Below are positions 21,282 through 29,000 of a stretch of 30,754 bases of DNA, piece after piece. Below the pieces are notes generated by a model that saw only the letters and a list, made by a program, of their open reading frames with translations, did no database searches and was not told the DNA's origin. Origin of the DNA: a virus. Made by a program: the position numbers and the translations under genes. Where the stretch lies: the IMG/VR virus record IMGVR_UViG_3300006030_000069, positions 1 through 30,754 of that record; one strand, given 5' to 3'. Numbering within the stretch: the first letter of the stretch is position 1; each line of letters opens with the position of its first letter.

Positions 21282-21968
21282 CTACTTAGGGAGAGTAGCG
21301 GCAATGACCTCCCACAGGGCGTCCTCCGTCGTCTCAGCGATGGCCGCCAGCTTCGGTAGCTGGCCGAGGAGCCGGTCGCCGTGGATGGTGCGGCCCATCA
21401 GCACGTCCTCCGCTATCGCGCAGCTGGTGCGGAGTTCTGGCATGGAGCTGAGCCAGTCAATGCCGAGGGTGGGGAGGCGCAGGCGCAGGTAGCGGCCTAG
21501 CTCTTCGCAGGCCGCGGCCTCGGCTTCGGAAGGGATCTGGCGGTCGATGCGGGCGGCCAGAGCTCTAAGGCCCGTGAACGCCTCGAAGAGGCCCACAGGG
21601 CCCATCACCACCCCAGCAGCGTCACGGAGGGGCTCTCGGCCCTCCCAGATGCCTCTGAGCGTGTCTGGCAGCTTCTTAGGCAGTCCGATGTCCGCCACCT
21701 CCTCGATTTGATCTGGGGCGATGCCGAGGGAGGTGGCGTGGGCGACGTTCAGGTAGCCCACGGCGAGGAAGACGCGAGGGGCGGGGTCGCGCAACTTGCG
21801 GGTGCTGAAGCCGCCCATCTGGCTGGAGTGGAACAGGCGCCCTTGGAGGTACGCCTCCGAGAGCTTCAGGAGCTGGGGCTGTGTGAACTGCGAGAGCCAA
21901 GCACGCCACACCGGCGCAAAGGCGGCACTGCCTTGGTCGAGCACCATCAGTACGGGGTTGAGACTCAT
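21282..21968 (-). CDS. Hypothetical protein (228 aa)
   Basis: This helical, soluble protein begins MSLNPVLMVLDQGSAAFAPV and has FTQPQLLKLSEAYLQGRLFH (about 28-47), LFEAFTGLRALAARIDRQIP (about 127-146) and EDALWEVIAATLPK at the end. No domain is recognised. It is the first gene after the inverted-repeat region 21969-22372 on the minus strand, so it is transcribed from that region and could be a replication or regulatory factor. That is inference from location only. Confidence 0.65.
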   Translation of the reverse strand: MSLNPVLMVLDQGSAAFAPVWRAWLSQFTQPQLLKLSEAYLQGRLFHSSQMGGFSTRKLRDPAPRVFLAVGYLNVAHATSLGIAPDQIEEVADIGLPKKLPDTLRGIWEGREPLRDAAGVVMGPVGLFEAFTGLRALAARIDRQIPSEAEAAACEELGRYLRLRLPTLGIDWLSSMPELRTSCAIAEDVLMGRTIHGDRLLGQLPKLAAIAETTEDALWEVIAATLPK

Positions 21969-22372
21969 TGGAGCTATGTAGGTAGGAACTACCGTACTGC
22001 TAACAGGGGCATTTGGGCAAAGTCCCTTAGATACTCTGGTCCGTACAGTGACTTACCTATCCCCACACACGTTGTGGGGGAAGGGATTTGGGTGCGGCAC
22101 TAGGGGTAAGTCGAGATGAGGCGGTGACTCATGTCCTGCCTCATCTCACCTGTATCAGTGGTGAGACAGGCCACCAGCACAGGTGCGGCATGAGGTGAGG
22201 CGCTGCCGCACCCCTGACTGACGCCCCTGCCGCACCTAAATCCACTGCAGCGCAAAGGGTCTCAGCGAGATGAGTCAAAAATAGACCGAGTGTATATAGG
22301 GAAAACCCCCTGCCGCAGGCGCCGGATGGTGCCGCAGCAGGGGGTTGTGCGTGAGACGCGTGTGTCGCGCCG
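21969..22372. other. Inverted-repeat-rich intergenic region, candidate origin
   Basis: This 404-bp stretch has no convincing gene; the open frames within it lack plausible starts. It holds TAGGTAG (21979-21985), a CCCCACA/TGTGGGG hairpin (22061-22079) and a 10-bp perfect inverted repeat GAGATGAGGC/GCCTCATCTC (22113-22122, 22138-22147). The 9-mer GGTGCGGCA occurs four times (22091 and 22182 on plus; 22204-22212 and 22228-22236 as TGCCGCACC); the middle two form a hairpin. The helicase terminator follows at 22301-22346. Location next to the primase-helicase gene fits a replication origin. Confidence 0.5.
22301..22346 (-). terminator. Rho-independent terminator after primase-helicase gene
   Basis: On the minus strand AACCCCCTGC (22346-22337) pairs with GCAGGGGGTT (22313-22304), with additional pairing of TGCGGC/GCCTGCG-type bases inside, followed by TTTTCCC. 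It lies 27 bp beyond the gene's stop. Confidence 0.8.
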
Positions 22373-24631
22373 TCAGACTTCGTTGATGCCTTCGCCGCGG
22401 TTGCCGACCATGGCGCGGGCGGCGTCTCGGATGTGCAGCACTGGCCGGTAGTGCGTGTCATCCTTGCGGCCGGTGATGGGGCTATGGCGGCGGCTGCTCT
22501 CCAGAACCGTGCCCACCAGCTGGTCGAGGTGGCGCCGCAGCGTCCTGTCCTTGAACTCCAGCTCAAGCACCTTGCGCCACTCGCTGGCAATCCGCCACTC
22601 GTCGTCCTTCACCTCGCGGAACGCCTGCGTCAACTTCTCAACGGGGGCCTGCGTCATCAGGTCCGGGCGCCGGAACTGCCAAATGCCTTGGTACGCGTTG
22701 CGAGTGATCGCAAGGCTGCGTCCGGCGTAACCAGAGCGGCTCTTCTCCAGCACCAGATGCCGCGTATCGCCAATGGTGGGCCGCGGCTGGCCCTTGCGCC
22801 ACTTCAGCAGCTCAGGTGGGTAGTACAGCCACATCTCCTCGCAAGCGGCTTTGATCTGTTCGGTGCCGCTGAAGCGGGTGGGCTCGTCGCGGGTGGTGTG
22901 GTGCAGCACCAGATGGGCGCACTTCGGCCATGCCATGCCGTTGTGGCGCACGAGGAGGCGGATGGGGTCGGCATACGCCGGATCGCCTACGCGTACGTCG
23001 CTGCACGCCATTGAGCTGAGGCAGTCGTAGATCACCAGATCGGGGGCGTACTGCTCCAGTGATCGGCAGATGAACAGCAGATCGTCGAAGGTGGTGCCGC
23101 TGCAGATCCGTAGCCGATCCCCAGCAGCATCGGGGTCAACGCCCTCAAGCGCCAACTCACGCGCCAGATCCTGGTCGCTGCAGTCGCTGGTGAAGATCAG
23201 TACCTTGCCGGGGGTCTGCGTGCTGTGCCGGGTGCCCTCGATGTCCACCGGCAAGCCGTGGATCACGCGGTTGGCCAAGAAGCAGGCGAGGGTCGTTTTG
23301 CCGCTGTGGCTGGCGCCCGCCAGCAAATGCACCCGGCGCCCGAGAAAGCCGTCGATGACGTCTGTCAGAACGTTGTCCTTACGGCTGTTCGCCTCCAGCT
23401 CGGCCAGGGTTCGCGGCTTGGCGCGTTCCACGCCCCCCAGAAAGTGCTCCAAGGTCAGGCGGCGGAACACTTCGGGTTCAATTCCGAACTCACGCCGAAC
23501 TTTCCCCAACGTCAAGGCCGTTGCCGCTTTGTCGCTCTGATCCTGCAGCGTTTGGTTGATCAGCTTCTTCAGCGTCTCCACCTGCACCTTCATGTCCACC
23601 GGTGGGATGGCCCAGCTCGGGGGCTGCCATCCCGCCTCTCGGGCGAAGTGGAACACCGAGGCGATCCGTGCCTTGTGGTCGTCTGAGACGCGGCTCTTGG
23701 CCAGAGACGCCAGCGTTCTGGCGCAGTCGTTGCCTGCGTCCCACTCGTTCTTCTCGTCCCACTTTGAGTTGCACAGCAGGCGCTCTGCCCACTGCTGGCC
23801 GAACTCGTTGAGTACGCCGCACATGACCCGGCGTACCTTCTCGTATGTGCCGGAGCCTCTCTCTAGGCGGTTAGGGCAGAACGGGAGCGCAGACTCCACC
23901 AGCTCAGCGCGCTCTACAGACGTGAGTCGCTCCCATGGGGTGGCGTCGTCCTCGCCGCTGCGCAGGCGTTCCTCGCGGGTGCGCTCGTGGTGGCCACCTT
24001 CAATCTGGGCCAGGATGCCCAGCACCAACCACTCGGGTGCCTCGGCCACAGGCACCTCGCCAGGGGCGCGGCCCGGCAACCACCGGTAGTACAGCGGCCT
24101 CTGGTGGCTGCTCTCGGGGTGGTCGCCGGCAATGACGGCATGGCGACCGTGGCCGGTGCTGTTCTGCCAAATCGCCTCCAAGACCACGTTGCCAGCGGCA
24201 TTGCGCCAGCTCGCACTGTGCTTTGAAATCTGGGGCCAGACGTTCGGCGGCACCGTGAAGTACAGCTTGGCGCGCCCTTTCTTGCCGCTGATGTTGGCCA
24301 CCGTCTGCGGTAGGTCTCGCGGCGAATGGCGGAAATGGCTGTGAAAGGCGCGGACGGCTTCGCTGCCGACTCCGTCGAAGTCCATCACCAGCAGGCCGCC
24401 GCTCTCCTCACCGGTGATGACGCCGACGCCCAGCAGCTTGCGGCTCTTCCAGCGCTCGGCTGGGCCGGGGTTGTCATTGATTTGGCGCACCGACTCCAAC
24501 GTGCGGCCATTGCCGGGGGCGTTCCACGCATCCTCAAAACAGCGCTTGGCGTCTTCGTTGCCACCGGTCAGAGCGAAGCGCCAATGCGATGGCGCGCCCT
24601 CCAATAGCTGCATCTGATCAGGTCTGAGCAT
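22373..24631 (-). CDS. Bifunctional primase-helicase, prim-pol-like plus RecA-type ATPase
   Basis: The 752-aa protein combines two parts. The N-terminal half resembles phage prim-pol proteins: ESGGLLVMDFDG (76-87) would carry the metal-binding acids D84/D86, followed by KGRAKLYFTVP (118-128) and HGRHAVIAGDHP (161-172). The C-terminal half is a RecA/RepA-like ATPase: Walker A GASHSGKT (439-446), Walker B PDLVIYD (530-536) and HLVLHHTT (573-580). The segment DEPTRFSGTEQIKAACEEMW comes next and a DNA-binding-like tail ends the protein. It would prime and unwind DNA at the phage fork and works with the divergent PolA gene. Confidence 0.8.
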   Translation of the reverse strand: MLRPDQMQLLEGAPSHWRFALTGGNEDAKRCFEDAWNAPGNGRTLESVRQINDNPGPAERWKSRKLLGVGVITGEESGGLLVMDFDGVGSEAVRAFHSHFRHSPRDLPQTVANISGKKGRAKLYFTVPPNVWPQISKHSASWRNAAGNVVLEAIWQNSTGHGRHAVIAGDHPESSHQRPLYYRWLPGRAPGEVPVAEAPEWLVLGILAQIEGGHHERTREERLRSGEDDATPWERLTSVERAELVESALPFCPNRLERGSGTYEKVRRVMCGVLNEFGQQWAERLLCNSKWDEKNEWDAGNDCARTLASLAKSRVSDDHKARIASVFHFAREAGWQPPSWAIPPVDMKVQVETLKKLINQTLQDQSDKAATALTLGKVRREFGIEPEVFRRLTLEHFLGGVERAKPRTLAELEANSRKDNVLTDVIDGFLGRRVHLLAGASHSGKTTLACFLANRVIHGLPVDIEGTRHSTQTPGKVLIFTSDCSDQDLARELALEGVDPDAAGDRLRICSGTTFDDLLFICRSLEQYAPDLVIYDCLSSMACSDVRVGDPAYADPIRLLVRHNGMAWPKCAHLVLHHTTRDEPTRFSGTEQIKAACEEMWLYYPPELLKWRKGQPRPTIGDTRHLVLEKSRSGYAGRSLAITRNAYQGIWQFRRPDLMTQAPVEKLTQAFREVKDDEWRIASEWRKVLELEFKDRTLRRHLDQLVGTVLESSRRHSPITGRKDDTHYRPVLHIRDAARAMVGNRGEGINEV

Positions 24632-24760
24632 GGTCTCCCGAATGCGACGCGGTGAGGCTAGGGGGCATTTGCCGCACCGCAGATGGGGCTGGGTGAGTCC
24701 CTTGGGATAAGTGGCTAGACAGGTAGCCTGCGCTAGGGTCTACCTAAACGCGTGTGGCCC
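24632..24760. promoter_or_regulatory. Divergent control region of primase-helicase and polA
   Basis: This 129-bp gap must hold promoters in both directions. It shares several elements with 21969-22372: GGGGCATTTG (24662-24671), TGCCGCACC (24670-24678), AGTCCCTTGGGATA (24696-24709) and TAGGTAG as CTACCTA (24740-24746). No convincing -35/-10 pair is visible, though TAGACA (24715-24720) resembles a plus-strand -35. Confidence 0.5.
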
Positions 24761-24994
24761 ATGGCCCTGACTGCTCCAGAGCGGGACGCCCTCATTGGCG
24801 ACTGGCTCGCAACCCGATTCCCGCAGGTGCCCCCTGAACAGGTGCGCAAGATCACGCAGTGGGCGCTGCTCATGAATTGCGCTGAGCAGGAGGACGATCT
24901 GCTCGTGCAGCGGTGGCGGGAGGTGCCGCTGGAGCTGCGCTCACACACCTCTAAGGAGGCAGTGGCCCGCCACTACGCGAGGGCGCTTGCGTGA
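24761..24994 (+). CDS. Small protein preceding DNA polymerase
   Basis: The ATG at 24761 gives 77 aa (MALTAPERDALIGDWLATRF...), a helical, acidic protein with no recognised domain. A GTG nine bases upstream would also be in frame. The stop overlaps the GTG start of polA (GTGA), which indicates translational coupling. It is the first gene of the rightward replication operon. Confidence 0.65.
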   Translation: MALTAPERDALIGDWLATRFPQVPPEQVRKITQWALLMNCAEQEDDLLVQRWREVPLELRSHTSKEAVARHYARALA

Positions 24995-26823
24995 ACGCGG
25001 CTTCGCCTCTCCCCTCAACCAACGCCCAGAAGCTGGAGCTGCTCAGCAAGCTCGGCAACGCCTTTTGCCTCGATACCGAGACGGCCATGGCGCCGCTCTG
25101 TTTCAAGCCGGGGCAGTGGCGCCTGCTCCAGCTTCACAACGACAACGTCAGCGTCTGGTTTGACATTCCGACGCTGACGCCCGATGAAATGCGGCGCCTG
25201 CGCAGCTTCCTGCAGGAGCCGGGGCACCAGATCTACGCGCAAAACGTCGCGTTTGACTATCGCGTCCTGATGGCGAATGGCATCACCCTGCGCGGGGAGC
25301 TGTTTGACACCATGATCGCCAGCTCACTGCTCCACAACGGTGAGGCCAAGGTGTCGCACGCGCTTGATGCCATTGCGCGGCGTGAGCTGGGCGTGGTGCT
25401 GGATAAGACCCTGCAGAAGCAGGACTGGATGAACGCCGAACTCAATGAGGCGGACATGCACTACGCCATGGAAGACGTCCGCGTCACATGGGAGGCGGCG
25501 CATGTGCTTCACGAGAAGGTGGCGGCGCAGAAGCTCTACGACGTCTATCGGCTGGAGTGTGCTCTGGTGCCGGCGGTGGTGCAGATGGAGCACCACGGCA
25601 TCTACCTCGACCCCAGCGCCATCGCTGACACCGTCGACTTCTACAGCGGTGAGTCGGTGGCGGCGAAGGAGTGCTTCCTGGAGACGCTGGATAGCCGCCT
25701 TGAGGATGAAGGGGCGCCGCGGTTGCCACGGGAGGAGGACGGCTCTTTCAACACCCGCGTGAAGGACTCCGGCAGCATCCGGCTGGGCACCAAGCGCTTC
25801 GCCGGCTTCAACATCAACAGCTCTCAGCAGGTGCTCGCGTGGTTTCGTTACCTCGGCATTGAGCCGGTGGATGACGCCAAGAAGCCGTCTCTGGACAAGA
25901 AGGTGCTGGCGCGGTTTCAGTCTGATGAGCTGGTGCGCCTGTTCCTGCAGTACAAGCGCGTTGAGAAGCGGCTGGGGATGGCTCAGAAGCTGGTGGAACA
26001 CTGCGATGACGACGGGCGCATCCGCGCCCGCTTCATGCCCTTGGCCACTGGCACAGGGCGGTTCAGCAGCTCGTCGCCGAACCTCCAGCAGGTGCCCCGC
26101 GACCCTGAGTTCAGGGGGGCGTTCAAGGCGCCGGAGGGGCGCGTTCTGGTGCAGGCCGACTACAGCGCCATGGAGCTGCGGGTGGCCGCGGCCCTTGCCG
26201 CTGAGCAGCGCATGATCGACGCCTTCAACGAAGGCGCTGACATTCACACCCGTAGCGCCTCCCTCATGTACGGCATCAAGCCGTCCGAGGTGGACAAGGC
26301 AAAGCGCCAAGCCGCAAAGGCGCTGAACTTTGGCGCTCTCTACGGATCGGGTGCTAAGGGCGTCCAGCAATACTGCGCCACCCTCAGCCTCTTCATCTCG
26401 TTCAACGAGGCGTTTGATCTGCTGGCGCGGTGGCACGAGGCGTACCCCGCCTTTGGCGTCTGGCACGAGAAGTGCGACGCACGCGCTCAAGCCGGGGAGC
26501 CGGTGCGGACGGTGACGGGGCGGCGCCGCAAGCTCTTTGGCGATGACAACCGCCTCACGACGCAGGCCAACAACGTCGTGCAGGGCACCAGCGCGGACAT
26601 CATGAAGGCGGCGCTTGTTGAGATCCATTCGCAACTGCCGCTGAGCGCCTTTCTGGTGGCCACCGTCCATGACGAGGTGCTGGTGGAGTGCGATGAGGCA
26701 GACGGCGATGCCGTTCTGGCGATCGTGCTGCGGGAGATGGAGGAGGCTGCGGTGCCGGTGCTGGGCACTGGGATTCGCATCACCGCTGAAGGTGGCGTGC
26801 TCACCAGCTGGGGCGATAAGTAG
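24991..26823 (+). CDS. polA: DNA polymerase I family A, with 3'-5' exonuclease
   Basis: The 610-aa protein has proofreading and polymerase domains and lacks the 5'-3' exonuclease. ExoI: FCLDTET (D28, E30); ExoII: AQNVAFDY (D89); ExoIII: HYAMEDV (Y158, D162). Polymerase: TGTGRFSSSSPNLQQVP (353-369), motif A QADYSAMELR (D390), motif B KRQAAKALNFGALYG (R439, K443, F447, Y451) and motif C ATVHDEV (D561). The motif B residue equivalent to E. coli Phe762 is Phe447. This is the replicative polymerase of the phage. It is coupled to the upstream small gene. Confidence 0.95.
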   Translation: MNAASPLPSTNAQKLELLSKLGNAFCLDTETAMAPLCFKPGQWRLLQLHNDNVSVWFDIPTLTPDEMRRLRSFLQEPGHQIYAQNVAFDYRVLMANGITLRGELFDTMIASSLLHNGEAKVSHALDAIARRELGVVLDKTLQKQDWMNAELNEADMHYAMEDVRVTWEAAHVLHEKVAAQKLYDVYRLECALVPAVVQMEHHGIYLDPSAIADTVDFYSGESVAAKECFLETLDSRLEDEGAPRLPREEDGSFNTRVKDSGSIRLGTKRFAGFNINSSQQVLAWFRYLGIEPVDDAKKPSLDKKVLARFQSDELVRLFLQYKRVEKRLGMAQKLVEHCDDDGRIRARFMPLATGTGRFSSSSPNLQQVPRDPEFRGAFKAPEGRVLVQADYSAMELRVAAALAAEQRMIDAFNEGADIHTRSASLMYGIKPSEVDKAKRQAAKALNFGALYGSGAKGVQQYCATLSLFISFNEAFDLLARWHEAYPAFGVWHEKCDARAQAGEPVRTVTGRRRKLFGDDNRLTTQANNVVQGTSADIMKAALVEIHSQLPLSAFLVATVHDEVLVECDEADGDAVLAIVLREMEEAAVPVLGTGIRITAEGGVLTSWGDK

Positions 26824-26867
26824 CGCCTGTGGCTGCCTAGGCAAGCTCGGGGGTGCGCCCGGTTGGG

Positions 26868-27002
26868 ATGACCCCTGAGACTCGGCTCCAGCGGCTGCAG
26901 GCGGCGCTGGAGATCGCCCAGCGCCATGGCAACGCCTTCATGGCGGCCAACATCCAGGCCGCCATCGCCGAAGAGCAACGCCGCCTGCAGCGCGGTGGCT
27001 GA
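26868..27002 (+). CDS. Small helical protein (44 aa)
   Basis: A 44-aa frame, MTPETRLQRLQAALEIAQRH..., with a long amphipathic helix, follows polA after 44 bp. Its stop overlaps the GTG of the next small frame by 8 bp. Function unknown; support is spacing and coupling. Confidence 0.5.
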   Translation: MTPETRLQRLQAALEIAQRHGNAFMAANIQAAIAEEQRRLQRGG

Positions 27003-27198
27003 CGTCGATCTGCGCGACATCCAGCTCCGGCGCCTGCGGCGGGCCATGGCAATGGCCACCGCGGGGGAGCTTCATCGGGCCGCCGATCTATTGGAGTTCG
27101 CCGCAGACGTCAGGCGCGGCAAAAGGAAGCAACGCGCCGGATGGCGCGGTAGAGCGGGGGCCGCGCCACTTCCCGCACCGGGGACGCTGCGGGCTTAA
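26995..27198 (+). CDS. Small basic protein (67 aa)
   Basis: The GTG at 26995 starts a 67-aa frame (VADVDLRDIQLRRLRRAMAM...) with a helical N-terminal half and a strongly basic segment RRGKRKQRAGWRGRAG, suggesting nucleic-acid contact. No family is recognised. An internal ATG at 27045 is an alternative start. Confidence 0.5.
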   Translation: MADVDLRDIQLRRLRRAMAMATAGELHRAADLLEFAADVRRGKRKQRAGWRGRAGAAPLPAPGTLRA

Positions 27199-27305
27199 GG
27201 CTTTCTCAAGGCGGGGCGGCTGAGACTCGGGAAAATATGGCGTAGCCTATGGACATAGGCAGCCGGAGCTGCTTAATTGGGTCGCCCCCTAGTGGTTGAC
27301 ACTAA
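27199..27305 (+). promoter_or_regulatory. Intergenic region with perfect palindrome
   Basis: The 107-bp gap before the integrase cluster contains GCCTATG-GA-CATAGGC (27245-27260), a perfect 7-2-7 inverted repeat. TTGACA occurs at 27296-27301, too close to the next ATG (27306) to be its -35. The palindrome is a plausible operator or integration-related site. Confidence 0.45.
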
Positions 27306-27515
27306 ATGGACGCCGCCCTTCAAGAGCGCATCCACACCTGCTCCGAGCTGCTGCAGTCCCTCCACCAGCATCTTGACCGTGTATCCGACGCCCCCAGCCA
27401 GTCCGCCACGCAGGTGGACCTGCGCAACCTCTCAGAGACCCTCATGGCCCTGCACGGCGTTCTCGCCGGGGCGGATGCCGTCCTCACCCACGAGGTGAAG
27501 CGATGGGGGCTCTGA
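27306..27515 (+). CDS. Small helical protein (69 aa)
   Basis: The product begins MDAALQERIHTCSELLQSLH and is acidic and probably all-helical with heptad-like Leu spacing. Its 3' end overlaps the DUF3310 gene by 13 bp. Function unknown. Confidence 0.55.
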   Translation: MDAALQERIHTCSELLQSLHQHLDRVSDAPSQSATQVDLRNLSETLMALHGVLAGADAVLTHEVKRWGL

Positions 27516-27769
27516 ACGCGCCGGACCTCGTGAACCAGCCACCCCACTACAAGGAGGGTGCGGTGGAGTGCATCACTGCGCTTGAATCTGCGCTGGGACG
27601 CGATGCCTTCATCGGTTACTGCCAGGGGAACTGCATCAAGTACCTGTGGCGCTGGAAACACAAGGGCGGAATGCAAGATCTGCATAAAGCTCGCTGGTAT
27701 CTAGACCGTCTGATCGCTGCTGCTGCTGCTGCTGCCGTATCAGACACTGACGCACCGAGGTGGCCATGA
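27503..27769 (+). CDS. DUF3310 family protein
   Basis: The 88-aa protein carries the family signature: VNQPPHYKEGAVECITALES (10-29), then FIGYCQGNCIKYLWRWKHKG (36-55) and DLHKARWYLDRLI (58-70). Such proteins are very common in phage replication regions and have sometimes been annotated as nucleotide kinase; their activity is not established. The C-terminus has an Ala run encoded by a GCT repeat near 27716-27735. The stop overlaps the integrase start as ATGA. Confidence 0.85.
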   Translation: MGALNAPDLVNQPPHYKEGAVECITALESALGRDAFIGYCQGNCIKYLWRWKHKGGMQDLHKARWYLDRLIAAAAAAAVSDTDAPRWP

Positions 27770-28623
27770 CTGCGCTCACAATCCAAGACGGCACCAGGCG
27801 GTGGGTTGACGAAAAAGCCATCTCGCTGTGCCCGACGTCTCTGACGTCCGACTACCGGCAGTTTCTGACGTGGGTCGATCGGGCGCCGTACACGCGGCTT
27901 GAGGAGGGACGTGACCTCATCGGCTGGGTGCTCAATCAGGAGCCGCCCAAAGCCGCTCGGCGGGTGGCGATGCTCACTAAGGCGTTCTATCGCTGGGCCG
28001 CGGCGGAAGACGTTGGGCTCGTCGCCGTCAATCCGGTGGCCTCGTTCAAGTTCCCCAAGGCGCCACAGAACGACCACGAGGTGACGATCATCCCCAAGGA
28101 TCAGGAGCCTTTCGTGATGGCGGCGCTCACGCGGCGGGAGCGTCGTGGGCCCCTCTGGCATCACTGGGCCATGGTGCAACTGCAGCTGGGGCTTCGCACC
28201 GGCGAGGTGCGTGCAATCAGGGCCGATGACATCCGGGGCGAGCGCCTGCGAGTGCATCAAAACTTCACATTGACGCACGGCCTTAAAACCAGCACCAAGA
28301 CCAATAAGCCGCGCTGGGTGCCGCTCAACTCCCTGGCGAGAGGAATCCTTGAAGAGCTGACACCAGATGCCGATGGTTTCCTGCTGCCGTGGAATCGCTC
28401 AACCTTCCAGAGCTTCTTCCATGACCGTATGCAGGAACTGCATAACCTCGGCCTGATCACACGCGTGTTCCGCCCTTACGACCTCCGGCACACCGCTATC
28501 ACCCGCTGGCTTGAAGCCGGGGTGAGTGTTGCAACCGCCGCTAGCTGGGCTGGCAACACGCCTGAGGTCATCTGGCGGCATTACGCCGGTGCCGATGACA
28601 CCACCCCGCTCCCCGTTATCTGA
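27766..28623 (+). CDS. int: Tyrosine recombinase / phage integrase
   Basis: Starting at ATG 27766, coupled with the preceding gene by ATGA, the 285-aa protein has an N-terminal SAM-like core-binding domain (about 1-100). The catalytic domain shows box I QLGLRTGEVRAI (R144), the KTSTKTNKPRWVPL beta-hairpin with Lys around 178-181, box II PYDLRHTAITRWLEAGVS (R241, H242), and WAGNTPEVIWRHYAG with the likely nucleophile Tyr273. The usual box II His is Tyr (Y238) and the box III His/Trp position appears as Asn, both seen in subsets of the family. It would integrate the phage into the host chromosome. No excisionase was recognised. Confidence 0.9.
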   Translation: MTALTIQDGTRRWVDEKAISLCPTSLTSDYRQFLTWVDRAPYTRLEEGRDLIGWVLNQEPPKAARRVAMLTKAFYRWAAAEDVGLVAVNPVASFKFPKAPQNDHEVTIIPKDQEPFVMAALTRRERRGPLWHHWAMVQLQLGLRTGEVRAIRADDIRGERLRVHQNFTLTHGLKTSTKTNKPRWVPLNSLARGILEELTPDADGFLLPWNRSTFQSFFHDRMQELHNLGLITRVFRPYDLRHTAITRWLEAGVSVATAASWAGNTPEVIWRHYAGADDTTPLPVI

Positions 28624-28642
28624 GCCGCGCTGCGGCTTTTTT
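28623..28642 (+). terminator. Rho-independent terminator after integrase
   Basis: AGCCGC-GCT-GCGGCT is followed by a T run (28637-28642). It overlaps the stop codon's last base and ends the polA-integrase block. Confidence 0.92.
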
Positions 28643-28650
28643 GTTCCGCC

Positions 28651-28830
28651 ATGCCTACCTCACCGCATCCCATGCGCGAATGCGACCCAACCGAGCAACA
28701 GGCGCGTCAAGACCTGCTCGACGACCTCTACCACCGCTCCGGTCGTGACCGCAAAAGCCACCCCATGCACGCCCTCTACACCGGCCTGTGGCAGGAGTGG
28801 ACCCAATCCACGCCCACACCCACGCCATGA
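28651..28830 (+). CDS. Small hypothetical protein (59 aa)
   Basis: The frame starts with ATG 28651 just after the integrase terminator and overlaps the next start as ATGA (28827-28830). The product begins MPTSPHPMRECDPTEQQARQ and has a charged helix followed by a Pro/Thr tail. A longer same-frame reading inside the integrase is rejected. Function unknown. Confidence 0.55.
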   Translation: MPTSPHPMRECDPTEQQARQDLLDDLYHRSGRDRKSHPMHALYTGLWQEWTQSTPTPTP

Positions 28831-29000
28831 GCTGGCCGCAACTGCATCGGGTGGTGGTGGCGCAGTTCTCTGAGCCCGACATCACGCTCTGGCTGTACGC
28901 CTTTGACACCCAACACGCTCTGACCACCGTTCAGGAGCTGTGCCCCAACTCCCGCATCGTCTCCGTAACCCTCGCCCCTGAGTGGGATGACCTCACCTAG
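28827..29000 (+). CDS. Small hypothetical protein (57 aa)
   Basis: The ATG at 28827 is coupled to the previous stop. The product MSWPQLHRVVVAQFSEPDIT... looks like a small alpha/beta protein with no recognised domain. It overlaps the next gene by 14 bp. Confidence 0.55.
   Translation: MSWPQLHRVVVAQFSEPDITLWLYAFDTQHALTTVQELCPNSRIVSVTLAPEWDDLT

Noticed and set aside
23490-24216. Several 60-110-aa frames inside the primase-helicase gene
   Set aside because: They are alternative-frame readings of a gene with clear primase and ATPase motifs.
25324-26844. Minus-strand 506-aa open frame
   Set aside because: It is the antisense shadow of the polymerase gene, whose motifs are complete on the plus strand.
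27230-27305. Possible tRNA or attachment site before the integrase cluster
   Set aside because: No T-loop GTTCRA-type sequence or cloverleaf could be formed; only a short palindrome is present.
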